Shown in pieces: positions 1 to 8,222 of a DNA stretch of 64,000 nt. The position numbers were made by a program, and so were the translations under genes. The DNA is taken from positions 27,532 through 91,531 of the forward strand of contig JBGTDA010000131.1 in the NCBI GenBank assembly GCA_041748555.1, in the 5' to 3' direction. The notes under the pieces are model-generated. The model was not told where the DNA came from. It saw only the letters and a program-made list of their open reading frames with translations, and searched no databases. This DNA is from Rhodonellum sp041748555. Its GTDB lineage: Bacteria; Bacteroidota; Bacteroidia; Cytophagales; Cyclobacteriaceae. Each line of letters starts with the position of its first letter. Within the stretch, counting starts at the first letter, position 1.

Positions 1-2
1 GA

Positions 3-284
3 AGTAGTGTCCAAGCTAAAATGAGCATAGAGAATAAGGCTGGATTTCTAAGTGCATCAGGAACAGAAAAATATATTTACCTTTTATTCTCGGGAAAGAA
101 GGCGTCAGAAAATTCAAATTACAGTGATGTCATATTGGTTTATGACTGGAATGGCGATCCGGTTAAAAAAATTCTTCTTGATGTTAAGGTTAATCTTATC
201 TCTGTATCTGAAGATGATGAAAAAATCATTGCTTATTTCGACGATGGTAAACCAAATCTGATTTTGTTTGACATTAACGAATGA
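3..284 (+). CDS. C-terminal fragment of a beta-propeller (BF3164/TolB-like) protein, 5' cut by window edge
   Basis: The reading frame is open from the left edge (no stop in frame from base 3) to TGA at 282-284, so only the last 93 residues are present and the true start lies outside. An internal ATG at 21 is probably not the start. The visible part has the alternating pattern of propeller blades: a strand with VYDWNG, a G-D-P turn, then a second blade ending in LILFDINE. This resembles the C-terminal blades of the BF3164-like or TolB-like 6-bladed propeller lipoproteins that are common in Bacteroidota. Any signal peptide is out of view. The family call rests on pattern only and no function can be given. 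Confidence 0.55.
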   Translation, partial: SSVQAKMSIENKAGFLSASGTEKYIYLLFSGKKASENSNYSDVILVYDWNGDPVKKILLDVKVNLISVSEDDEKIIAYFDDGKPNLILFDINE

Positions 285-522
285 TCCGCAAATATAAACT
301 TTATTATTTCCTCAGTCCCTTTGTTGAAGAGGATACCCACTCAGTTACAATTTGTTTGAGCATTATAACAAATATTCCTTTTCAGATAAATTCATTTTTT
401 CACAATTCTATTTTTTGCAATTTTCCCTTACAGATATACAACCTCCTTCGAGAGACTCATCCCAAGCGATCTTTATCAGACACCACATCTCCATTTTTCG
501 ATAATTATCCTATTTTTGTAAC

Positions 523-939
523 ATGCTATCCAAAAAAACCAAATATGCATTCCACGCCCTCACCTACCTTGGCAAGCATAGGGATCAAAAAACCGTACTT
601 ATCCAGGACATTGCCGAGGAATACGGGATATCCCATAAATTTTTGGAAAATATACTTTTGGAGCTTAAAAAAGCAGGAATACTTGGCAGCAAAAAAGGTA
701 AAGGCGGCGGTTATTATCTGATAAAAGATCCCATTGATGTGCCGCTTTCGAAAGTCATCAGATTGTTGGATGGACCTATTGCCTTATTGCCCTGTGTGAG
801 TCTCAATTATTATGAACCCTGCATAGAATGTAAAAGTGAAGCCGCCTGCGGCCTGAACAAGGTGATGATCCAAGTTCGGGATGAAGTACTCAAAGTACTG
901 GAAAACAAGACTCTGGCAGACATTCTGGACAAAGAATAA
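523..939 (+). CDS. Rrf2 family transcriptional regulator, probable regulator of the sulfate assimilation cluster
   Basis: A 138-residue protein with the winged-helix start typical of Rrf2 proteins (MLSKKTKYAFHALTYLGKH), a recognition-helix region around residues 26-45 and the wing with KKGKGGGYYL. Residues about 90-112 hold a cysteine cluster (C91, C100, C103, C109 approximately) in the place where IscR and NsrR bind an Fe-S cluster and where CymR-like members differ. It stands 130 bp upstream of cysH on the same strand, so a role in sulfur or cysteine control is the natural inference. A TAnnTTTG box (TATTTTTG, 511-518) lies only four bases before the ATG, which would give a very short or no leader. 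The family call is secure; the ligand and targets are inferred. Confidence 0.88.
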   Translation: MLSKKTKYAFHALTYLGKHRDQKTVLIQDIAEEYGISHKFLENILLELKKAGILGSKKGKGGGYYLIKDPIDVPLSKVIRLLDGPIALLPCVSLNYYEPCIECKSEAACGLNKVMIQVRDEVLKVLENKTLADILDKE

Positions 940-981
940 AAAAATTTACCCCTTTACCCTATATTTTTTATAGAGTTTGTA

Positions 982-1035
982 TACTTTTGTGAATCAAACC
1001 GTTAATTTTAAGGTTACTTTCTTACCGAATCGGTA
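982..1035 (+). promoter_or_regulatory. Putative promoter and operator dyads upstream of cysH
   Basis: TACTTTTG at 982-989 fits the Bacteroidota -7 box TAnnTTTG, but no good TTG -33 box is seen. Downstream of it lie an AACC (997-1000) / GGTT (1012-1015) dyad and a perfect odd-length palindrome TACCGAATCGGTA at 1023-1035. Dyads between the likely transcription start and the ATG of cysH are well placed for a repressor, and the Rrf2 gene just upstream is the obvious candidate. Binding is inference. Confidence 0.45.
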
Positions 1036-1068
1036 TAGGTTTAGAATAATTTTAATAAAAACATCAAT

Positions 1069-1773
1069 ATGAGTGCACCTGTTTACCTGGATCAGCTAAA
1101 TCAAGAGATCAGTTTACTGAATCCTGCGGAGGGACTGAATGCCCTTGCGCAACGGTTTTTGGATCAGGTGGTTTTTTCCAGTTCACTGGGTCAGGAGGAT
1201 CAGGTGATCACACATCTTATTGCAAAAAACAATATTGCCATTGAAATTTTTTCATTGGATACGGGCCGGCTTTTTACGGAAACATTGGATCTTTTGGCAA
1301 GAACAGAAAGCCGGTATAATAAAAGAATCAGGATGTATTATCCCGAAAGGCCATCAGTTGAAGCTTTGGTTGCCGATCAGGGAATCAACGGTTTTTACGG
1401 TTCTGTGGAGAACAGGAAATCCTGCTGCTATGTGCGCAAGGTGGAGCCGCTTAAAAGAGCATTGATGGGAAATCAGATCTGGGTGACAGGTTTGAGGTCC
1501 GATCAAAGTGCCAACCGAAGCAATATGCAAAAGATCGAATGGGATGAATCCAATCAGATCATCAAATACAATCCCTTGTTGGACTGGAGCTACGATGAGA
1601 TGTTGGCCTATATAAATGAGCATAAAATCCCCTACAATCCATTGCATGACAAAGGATTTATCAGCATTGGTTGTGCTCCCTGCACACGTGCCATTCTGGC
1701 CGGTGAGGATCCAAGAGCCGGAAGATGGTGGTGGGAAGATTCCAAAAAAGAATGTGGTTTACACGTAAAATAA
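1069..1773 (+). CDS. cysH: Assimilatory adenylyl-sulfate (APS) reductase
   Basis: A 234-residue thioredoxin-dependent reductase that turns activated sulfate into sulfite. The nucleotide-binding SSSLGQED motif is at 37-44 and FSLDTGRLFTET at 61-72. The catalytic cysteine lies in ECGLH (C229). The protein has the four extra cysteines C119-C120 and C202/C205 (CC and GCAPC) that bind a [4Fe-4S] cluster in APS reductases and are absent from PAPS reductases such as E. coli CysH. With no APS kinase gene in the cluster, the substrate is most likely APS. It is the first gene after the regulatory dyads and stands 13 bp before cysD. Confidence 0.93.
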   Translation: MSAPVYLDQLNQEISLLNPAEGLNALAQRFLDQVVFSSSLGQEDQVITHLIAKNNIAIEIFSLDTGRLFTETLDLLARTESRYNKRIRMYYPERPSVEALVADQGINGFYGSVENRKSCCYVRKVEPLKRALMGNQIWVTGLRSDQSANRSNMQKIEWDESNQIIKYNPLLDWSYDEMLAYINEHKIPYNPLHDKGFISIGCAPCTRAILAGEDPRAGRWWWEDSKKECGLHVK

Positions 1774-1786
1774 AAATTACTATATC

Positions 1787-2686
1787 ATGAGTAAGATATT
1801 TATACCAAATCCAAAAGAAGCAGAATCTATCCACATCATCCGGGAAGTTGCTGCCCAGTTTGAGCGCCCGGTTTTGCTTTTTTCAGGTGGCAAAGATTCC
1901 ATCACCTTGGTGAGATTGGCGCAAAAAGCTTTTTATCCGTCCAGAATCCCTTTTCCCCTTTTGCATATTGATACCGGTCACAATTTTCCCGAAACCATTT
2001 CTTTCCGTGATCAATTGGTTGAGGAACTGGGTCTGGAGCTGATCGTCAGAAATGTGCAGGATTCTATCAATGACGGGAAAGTGACGGAAGAAAAAGGCAG
2101 ATATGCCAGCCGAAACACGCTTCAGACAACAACTTTATTGGATGCTATAGAAGAATTCAAATTCGATGCTTGTATCGGCGGAGCAAGAAGGGACGAGGAA
2201 AAGGCCAGAGCCAAGGAAAGGGTTTTTTCTGTGCGGGATGATTTTGGTCAGTGGGATGAAAAAAACCAGCGACCTGAACTTTTTGATATGCTGAACGGCA
2301 AGATACATCAGGGACAGAATGTACGGGTTTTCCCTATTTCCAATTGGACAGAACTGGATGTATGGGAATATATCAAAACCGAAAAAATGGAAATCCCATC
2401 TATTTACTTTGCCCATAAAAGACAGGTTTTCTTTAGAGATGGGCTTATTTGGACTGCCAATGAGCATGTTTATAAAGAAATCAATGAAGAAGTGGTGGAA
2501 AAAACGGTACGCTTCAGAACAGTTGGTGATATGACCTGTACCGCTGCCGTTCTTTCGGAAGCCGATACACTGGATTCGGTGGTGGAAGAAATCAGAGCCT
2601 CCACCCTCTCCGAACGCGGTGCAAGAATTGACGACAAGAGATCGGAAGCAGCTATGGAAAACAGGAAAAAAGTCGGGTATTTTTAG
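1787..2686 (+). CDS. cysD: Sulfate adenylyltransferase subunit 2
   Basis: A 299-residue ATP sulfurylase catalytic subunit that makes APS from sulfate and ATP with energy from the CysN GTPase. The PP-loop SGGKDS is at residues 33-38, followed by the family stretch HIDTGHNFPET, the RRDEEKARAKER region and a C-terminal GARIDD segment. The length is normal for the family (about 300). It lies 13 bp after cysH and 88 bp before cysN, which indicates one transcript. Confidence 0.95.
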   Translation: MSKIFIPNPKEAESIHIIREVAAQFERPVLLFSGGKDSITLVRLAQKAFYPSRIPFPLLHIDTGHNFPETISFRDQLVEELGLELIVRNVQDSINDGKVTEEKGRYASRNTLQTTTLLDAIEEFKFDACIGGARRDEEKARAKERVFSVRDDFGQWDEKNQRPELFDMLNGKIHQGQNVRVFPISNWTELDVWEYIKTEKMEIPSIYFAHKRQVFFRDGLIWTANEHVYKEINEEVVEKTVRFRTVGDMTCTAAVLSEADTLDSVVEEIRASTLSERGARIDDKRSEAAMENRKKVGYF

Positions 2687-2774
2687 TAACAGTTGATAGA
2701 TAGGTTCCCTGAAATAAATACTATTTACCAAAAACCTAAAATTAAGCCCCTGGAAGATCAAAAAGAAAACAACA

Positions 2775-4034
2775 ATGGATACTGAAAATAGAAAACTTAT
2801 AAAAATCGCTACTGCAGGATCCGTGGATGACGGCAAAAGCACCTTGATCGGAAGATTGCTCTATGATACCAATTCCCTGACTACCGACAGATTGGAGGCT
2901 ATTTCCAAAAGCAGCAAGCAGCGCGGTTATGATTTCCTGGATTTTTCTCTCGCCACAGATGGTCTTGTTGCCGAGCGGGAGCAAGGCATCACCATTGATG
3001 TAGCGCATATTTATTTTTCAACAAAAAAGACAAATTTTATTATTGCCGATACCCCCGGGCATGTAGAGTACACAAGGAATATGGTGACCGGTGCTTCAAA
3101 CTCCCAGGTTGCCATTATTCTGATTGATGCCAGAAAAGGTGTAATAGAACAAACGTACAGGCACTTCTTCATCAACAATCTGTTGCGGGTAGGTCACGTG
3201 GTGGTCGCCATCAACAAGATGGATCTGGTGGATTATGATGAAGATGTTTACCTTAAAATCAAAGTGGATTTTGAAGCTCTTATTGCAAAAAGTAATTACA
3301 ATATTGATCAGATCGCCTTTATTCCTGTCAGTGCATTGAACGGGGAAAATATAGCTTCTCAATCCAAAGAAATGCCTTGGTATGTGGGCAATACGCTTTT
3401 GGATCATCTGGAAGTATTGGAGCCATCGGACCTTCAGGAGAGCAGCATGGCCCGGTTCCAGGTTCAATATGTAGTACGTCCCAAAACAGAGGCTTTTCAT
3501 GATTTCCGGGGATTTTCGGGTAGGTTGTATGGAGGAAACCTGCAAGTTGGAGATGAGGTAACTATTTTACCCTCCTTTACCACCACAAAAATCAAGGCCA
3601 TTCACTTCTTTGATCAGGAATATGAGGTTGCCACTCCGGGAAGTTCCATCACACTGACTTTGGAAGACGAGGTGAATGTGAGCCGGGGAGATATGTTGGT
3701 CAAATCAGGTGAAATACCCCATTCTGAAAAAGAAATCACTTCAACATTGTGCCAGGTGAACAACAGACCCATTAAAGTTGGGGATAGATTTACGCTTCAA
3801 CATGGCGTCAACCGTGTCATTGCCAAAGTCGACCGAATAGAAGGTCTTATTCATACGGATTTCTCAGGTGTGGAAAATGTCTCCCAACTCAAGCTGAATG
3901 ATATCGGCAAGGTACACTTCCGTTTGAGTAAGCCGATTCATTATGACACCTATGCGGGCAACAAATCAAATGGCAGTTTCATCCTGATCGATGAAGGAAC
4001 ATTCGATACCGTAAGCGTCGGATTTATAGAATAG
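2775..4034 (+). CDS. cysN: Sulfate adenylyltransferase subunit 1 (GTPase)
   Basis: A 419-residue elongation-factor-like GTPase that drives APS formation by CysD. The G motifs are clear: GSVDDGKST (15-23), DTPGH (92-96) and NKMD (147-150), followed by beta-barrel domains II and III. It is shorter than E. coli CysN (about 475 residues) and carries no CysC (APS kinase) fusion, which agrees with the APS-type reductase upstream. The gene ends about 160 bp before the sulfite reductase; that gap holds a short intergenic repeat. Confidence 0.95.
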   Translation: MDTENRKLIKIATAGSVDDGKSTLIGRLLYDTNSLTTDRLEAISKSSKQRGYDFLDFSLATDGLVAEREQGITIDVAHIYFSTKKTNFIIADTPGHVEYTRNMVTGASNSQVAIILIDARKGVIEQTYRHFFINNLLRVGHVVVAINKMDLVDYDEDVYLKIKVDFEALIAKSNYNIDQIAFIPVSALNGENIASQSKEMPWYVGNTLLDHLEVLEPSDLQESSMARFQVQYVVRPKTEAFHDFRGFSGRLYGGNLQVGDEVTILPSFTTTKIKAIHFFDQEYEVATPGSSITLTLEDEVNVSRGDMLVKSGEIPHSEKEITSTLCQVNNRPIKVGDRFTLQHGVNRVIAKVDRIEGLIHTDFSGVENVSQLKLNDIGKVHFRLSKPIHYDTYAGNKSNGSFILIDEGTFDTVSVGFIE

Positions 4035-4130
4035 AAGCATAGGAATTGAAAAAATTGGAAGATTCACTCCCTTGTTTAAGAGAAGTCGGAAGGTTTAAAA
4101 ATTTTAAATATAGATAGAAAAGATAACTCG

Positions 4131-4170
4131 ATCCCTGGATCTTGGACCTTGATTCTTGGATCTTGATACT
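4131..4170 (+). repeat. Degenerate CTTGAT/CTTGG short repeat between cysN and sulfite reductase
   Basis: The stretch is built of variants of CTTGATTCTTGGATCTTGA. The same kind of sequence recurs at 39141-39220, 35 kb away. It is not coding in any convincing frame. An in-frame ATG inside it at 4156 would extend the sulfite reductase by 14 residues, but the repeat origin argues against that start. Confidence 0.6.
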
Positions 4171-4197
4171 AAAACAGGGATGATAAATGATATAATA

Positions 4198-6300
4198 ATG
4201 CAAAGCTTCAGAACAGAAATAGAAAACCCGGTAGTAGAAAAAGACATTTTAGAACTGGAACGCAAAATTGCTCTTTTCAGGGATGGGAAAATAGATGAGG
4301 AAAAATTCCGGAGCCTGAGGCTTGCACGCGGAGTATATGGACAGCGGCAGCCGGGTGTCCAGATGATCCGGATCAAACTGCCTTATGGAAAAGTTACGGG
4401 CGAGCAGCTGAAAAGGATTTCCGAGGTTTCGGACAATTATTCTACAGGAAGATTGCATATCACCACACGTCAGGACATTCAGATCCACTATGTGAGCCTT
4501 GACCGCACTCCGGAACTTTGGGCTGAACTGGAAAAGGATGATGTAACCCTGCGGGAAGCCTGCGGAAATACCGTCAGAAACGTGACAGCTTCCGAAACAG
4601 CAGGAATCGATCCCAATGAGCCATTTGATGTAACACCTTATGCAGAAGCTACTTTCAAATATCTTTTGAGGAATCCGATCTGTCAGGAAATGGGCAGAAA
4701 ATTTAAAATTTCTTTTTCGGCTTCTGAGGAAGATACAGCTTTGAGCTATCTGCACGACCTGGGGTTTATTCCTCAGCTAAAAGAAATCGAAGGCCAAAAC
4801 GTAAGGGGGTTTAAAGTGCTTTTGGGTGGTGGACTAGGTTCCCAGCCAAGGCATGCCGATCTGATTACAGAATTTTTACCAACGGATCAGCTTATTCCTT
4901 TTATCGAAGGAGTATTGCGGATATTTGACCGACATGGAGAACGAGCCAAAAGACTGAAAGCCAGAATGAAATTTCTCGTCAAAGACATTGGCGCGGAAGC
5001 TTTTCTGGATTTGGTGAAAGAAGAACAAAAGGCTTTGCCATTTAAAAATTATCCAATTGACGCTCAATCCTATGAAGATTCGGAGACACTTCCCCAGCCA
5101 GAAATCCATCCGGTGGAGGAGCCTTTGGACCTCGCTTATGAACAGTGGAAACTGACCAATGTACTTCCCCAAAAACAGGAGGGTTATGTTGCTATCGGCA
5201 TCAAGGTTTCATTGGGAGATTTCTACACAGATCAGGCAAGAAAACTGGCTGACTTGATCGGGAAATATGCGGGTAATGAAATCAGGTTGACACTCAGACA
5301 GAATATTCTTATCCGGAATGTCAAAAAGGAGCTAATCCCTTTCTTCTATCTGGAACTTCAAAAATTAGGTCTGGCAGCACACGGATACAATACCTTGGGT
5401 GATATCACCGCTTGTCCCGGAACAGATACCTGTAATCTGGGAATTGCCAGCAGTACCGGCATCGCCCAAGAGCTGGAAAAAGTAATTTTGAATGAATATC
5501 CTCAATATCTCAAAAACAAGGATTTGACAATCAAGATTTCAGGCTGTATGAATGCCTGTGGTCAGCACAACATGGCCCATATCGGGTTCCAAGGCATGTC
5601 AATGAAAGTTGGCAAATCTGTCGTTCCTGCCTCTCAGGTACTTCTTGGAGGTGGCACCTTGGGGAATGGAAACGGAAGATTTGCGGATAAAGTCATCAAA
5701 TTGCCAAGCAAAAGAGGTCCTCAGGCTTTGCGGAATCTTCTGGAAGATTTTGAGCAAAACAGCCCGGCAGAGGAATCGTTTCTGGATTATTATGACAGGA
5801 AGGGACAAATGTATTTCTATGAACTGCTGAAGCCATTGGCTGAAACAGCAACGCTTTCTGCCGAAGACCATGTGGATTGGGGCAATGAAGAAGCTTATAA
5901 GATAGCCGTTGGAGTGGGAGAATGTGCCGGTGTGATATTGGACCTTGTAGCCACATTATTACTGGAAGCAAAAGAAAAGCTGGATCTTGCCAAAGAAACT
6001 CTGGATGAGACAAGATGGTCTGACAGTATTTATCATACTTATGCCGGCCTGATCAACTCAGCCAAAGCCATACTGTTGAGCGAAAGCATCAGTACCAATT
6101 CCTATGCGAATATCATCAGCCAATTTGACGAAGCTTTCACCAAAACCGGTAAGATTGATCTTGGCAAGGATTTTTCGGAACTGGTATATCAGATCCAAAA
6201 AAACGAACCTTCAGTAGCTTTCGCAAATGCGTACTATCAAACAGCTTTGGAGGTATTTCAAAAAATAGCAGCATACAGAGAGAAGGAGGTGGCGATATGA
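4198..6300 (+). CDS. Ferredoxin-type sulfite reductase fused to a C-terminal HEPN domain
   Basis: A 700-residue protein. It has two nitrite/sulfite reductase half-domain repeats, with TTRQDIQIHYV near residue 95 in the first and LTLRQNILIR in the second. The siroheme-[4Fe-4S] cysteines are C406, C412, C450 and C454 (ACPGTDTC and GCMNACG). The reaction is sulfite to sulfide in the cytoplasm. From about residue 560 onward the sequence becomes an all-helical HEPN-like domain (YHTYAGLINSAKAILL and flanking helices) that classical CysI/Sir proteins lack. The start at 4198 (MQSFRTEIENPVVEKD) is chosen because the longer in-frame start lies in an intergenic repeat. It overlaps cobA by four bases (ATGA). 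Confidence 0.88.
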   Translation: MQSFRTEIENPVVEKDILELERKIALFRDGKIDEEKFRSLRLARGVYGQRQPGVQMIRIKLPYGKVTGEQLKRISEVSDNYSTGRLHITTRQDIQIHYVSLDRTPELWAELEKDDVTLREACGNTVRNVTASETAGIDPNEPFDVTPYAEATFKYLLRNPICQEMGRKFKISFSASEEDTALSYLHDLGFIPQLKEIEGQNVRGFKVLLGGGLGSQPRHADLITEFLPTDQLIPFIEGVLRIFDRHGERAKRLKARMKFLVKDIGAEAFLDLVKEEQKALPFKNYPIDAQSYEDSETLPQPEIHPVEEPLDLAYEQWKLTNVLPQKQEGYVAIGIKVSLGDFYTDQARKLADLIGKYAGNEIRLTLRQNILIRNVKKELIPFFYLELQKLGLAAHGYNTLGDITACPGTDTCNLGIASSTGIAQELEKVILNEYPQYLKNKDLTIKISGCMNACGQHNMAHIGFQGMSMKVGKSVVPASQVLLGGGTLGNGNGRFADKVIKLPSKRGPQALRNLLEDFEQNSPAEESFLDYYDRKGQMYFYELLKPLAETATLSAEDHVDWGNEEAYKIAVGVGECAGVILDLVATLLLEAKEKLDLAKETLDETRWSDSIYHTYAGLINSAKAILLSESISTNSYANIISQFDEAFTKTGKIDLGKDFSELVYQIQKNEPSVAFANAYYQTALEVFQKIAAYREKEVAI

Positions 6301-7067
6301 ACACAAACATAAATCCAAAAGTAACTCTTGTGGGTGCAGGCCCGGGTGATCCGGAACTGATAACCTTAAAGGGGGTATTTGCATTGAATAAAGCGGATGT
6401 GGTTTTGTATGATGCGCTGATTGCAAAGAGTCTGTTGAAACATGCGCCTGAAAAGGCAATTAAAATCTATGTTGGAAAGAGACACGGCAGCCAACAAAAT
6501 CCTCAGGAAGACATCAATAGCCTTTGTGTTGAAAATGCCTTAAAACATGGACATGTTGTCCGATTAAAAGGAGGAGATCCATTTGTATTCGGAAGAGGTT
6601 CTGAAGAAATTGATTATATTGAAGCCTTTGGCATTCCGACCACAGTTATTCCCGGCATTACTTCAGCGGTATCCGTACCCGCGGCCGCCGGAATTCCCGT
6701 GACAAAAAGAGGGGTATCTGAAAGTTTCTGGGTGATAACAGGGACCACTTCTTCAGGAGAACTTTCCCGTGATTTACACTTGGCTGCGCAATCTACAGCA
6801 ACGGTAGTGGTTCTGATGGGAACAAAAAAACTTGCGGAAATCGTAAAAGTATATCAGAAAGCATATAAGGCTGACCTGCCAATTGCGATCATTCAAAGTG
6901 GAACTACTTCAGAACAACATGTTGTAGCAGGTACGATCAATGACATCGAAAAAAAGGCTTTGGATTCAGGCATAGGAGCCCCTGCCATCATCATTATTGG
7001 AGAAGTAGTCAAAGAAAGTTACCAGCTGATGGACATTTATAAAGAAGTGTTGGTCAAAGTAAAATAA
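6297..7067 (+). CDS. cobA: Uroporphyrinogen-III C-methyltransferase
   Basis: A 256-residue SAM-dependent methyltransferase of the SUMT family, without the CysG dehydrogenase domain. VGAGPGDPELITLKG is at 12-26, YVGKRHG near 58 and the GGDPFVFGRG loop at 92-101, all diagnostic. It makes precorrin-2 from uroporphyrinogen III. Its start overlaps the sulfite reductase stop, which couples siroheme supply to the enzyme that needs it. The next step is encoded by the following gene. Confidence 0.93.
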   Translation: MNTNINPKVTLVGAGPGDPELITLKGVFALNKADVVLYDALIAKSLLKHAPEKAIKIYVGKRHGSQQNPQEDINSLCVENALKHGHVVRLKGGDPFVFGRGSEEIDYIEAFGIPTTVIPGITSAVSVPAAAGIPVTKRGVSESFWVITGTTSSGELSRDLHLAAQSTATVVVLMGTKKLAEIVKVYQKAYKADLPIAIIQSGTTSEQHVVAGTINDIEKKALDSGIGAPAIIIIGEVVKESYQLMDIYKEVLVKVK

Positions 7068-7136
7068 GATTCTGACCTTTATCTCCTTCCTATTTTGATT
7101 AATTGCCGTTTTACCACCCCATAATTTTAATTTTCC

Positions 7137-7775
7137 ATGAACGAACTTTATCCCATTTTCCTAAAAGTCCACCAACTCAATATCCTCTTGGTTGGCGGGG
7201 GATTTGTGGGCACTGAGAAGTTGTCGTTTTTGTTGAAAAGCAGTCCTCAAGCCCATGTTACAGCCGTTTCGAGAGAATTTTCGGAAGAGTTTGTGGAGCT
7301 GGCGGAGAAGAGTGCTAATGTAACTATGATCAGGGATGTTTATCATGAAAAATATCTGGGAGCCAAACATATTGTAATTACTGCGACAGATGATAAAGCC
7401 GTAAACAAACAGATCCACGATGAGGCCAAAGAGCGATATCTGCTCGTGAATGTGGCCGATACTCCCGCACTCTGCGATTTTTACCTGGGAGGAATTGTGA
7501 CAAAAGGAAATGTCAAAATCGCAATCAGCACCAATGGTAAATCCCCAACAACAGCCAAAAGGTTGCGCCAACTTTTGGAAGAAGTCATTCCCGAAGACAT
7601 CAACGAACTGGTAGAAAACATCAACCAATATCGGGAGACGTTAAAAGGAGATTTCGAATACAAAGTTGAAGCCCTGAATAAACTGACCGAAGGATTGGTA
7701 AAAAAAGACAAAGAAGGTGAATTGGGTAAGAGTTTTTATTCCTTTAAACTGAATACCTCCAAAAAGCGGAATTAG
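7137..7775 (+). CDS. Precorrin-2 dehydrogenase / sirohydrochlorin ferrochelatase (Met8/CysG N-terminal type)
   Basis: A 212-residue protein with an N-terminal Rossmann fold (ILLVGGGFVGTEK, about 16-28) and the family signature KIAISTNGKSPTTAKRLR near residue 127. It oxidises precorrin-2 to sirohydrochlorin and, in bifunctional members such as yeast Met8p, inserts iron to give siroheme. With cobA it completes the split form of CysG. It starts 69 bp after cobA on the same strand and ends the sulfate cluster. Whether it has chelatase activity cannot be read from the sequence. Confidence 0.88.
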   Translation: MNELYPIFLKVHQLNILLVGGGFVGTEKLSFLLKSSPQAHVTAVSREFSEEFVELAEKSANVTMIRDVYHEKYLGAKHIVITATDDKAVNKQIHDEAKERYLLVNVADTPALCDFYLGGIVTKGNVKIAISTNGKSPTTAKRLRQLLEEVIPEDINELVENINQYRETLKGDFEYKVEALNKLTEGLVKKDKEGELGKSFYSFKLNTSKKRN

Positions 7776-7800
7776 AAATGTCTTACTCCATAAGCATGTT

Positions 7801-8166
7801 CTATTGATTTTTCTTTGGCTCATTCTCTTTCACCCGAAATCCAACAATTTTTGCAATAAGGTCATACGGAATAGGTTGTGAAAAAGGAAATTGCACTGAA
7901 CCTTTTCCCTGCTTGTATTTACTAAGTTGATCTGCAAATTCGGAATGCCCTGTCGGCGTGGCAAAAAATCCGACATGATTTTTAAATCCTCCAAAATAAA
8001 CCAATGGCTTTCCCTTCGTTTTGTAAGCAGGCATTCCATAACTGATACCTTCCTTCGCATCCGGAGCCTTTTCTTTAATAGTAAGCCTTACCTTCTCCAA
8101 AATCTTTTGAATCTCCTCCGGAAAAGTCTGAATGTACTCCTCCACCGTTTTTATTTCTGTTTTCAT
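7801..8166 (-). CDS. DUF1801 (YdhG-like) family protein
   Basis: A 121-residue small cytoplasmic protein with the DUF1801 pattern: VEEYIQTFPEE at the start, EGISYGMPAYK around residues 38-48, then LVYFGGFKNHVGFF and the C-terminal IPYDLIAKIVGFRV. The B. subtilis relative Fra is an iron chaperone linked to frataxin; most other members have no known role. It is monocistronic and convergent with the siroheme gene. Family membership is secure, function is not. Confidence 0.82.
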   Translation of the reverse strand: MKTEIKTVEEYIQTFPEEIQKILEKVRLTIKEKAPDAKEGISYGMPAYKTKGKPLVYFGGFKNHVGFFATPTGHSEFADQLSKYKQGKGSVQFPFSQPIPYDLIAKIVGFRVKENEPKKNQ

Positions 8167-8222
8167 GATGATCTTATTGAGCTGAAGAAAACTAACTGAT
8201 ATTTCAACAATCCCATTATAAA

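Noticed and set aside
281..721. Plus-strand frame overlapping the Rrf2 gene
   Set aside because: It has no recognisable domain, is out of frame with the Rrf2 gene and its second half is the shadow of that gene.
2135..2842. Long antisense frame across cysD/cysN
   Set aside because: Low-complexity, Phe-rich translation opposite well-conserved genes; no start context or family.
4156..4197. Longer start for the sulfite reductase
   Set aside because: The 14 added residues derive from the CTTGATTC intergenic repeat, and the shorter start gives the usual N-terminus.
4035..4197. Riboswitch before the sulfite reductase
   Set aside because: The gap shows the short repeat and AT-rich sequence but no recognisable SAM, cobalamin or other riboswitch core.
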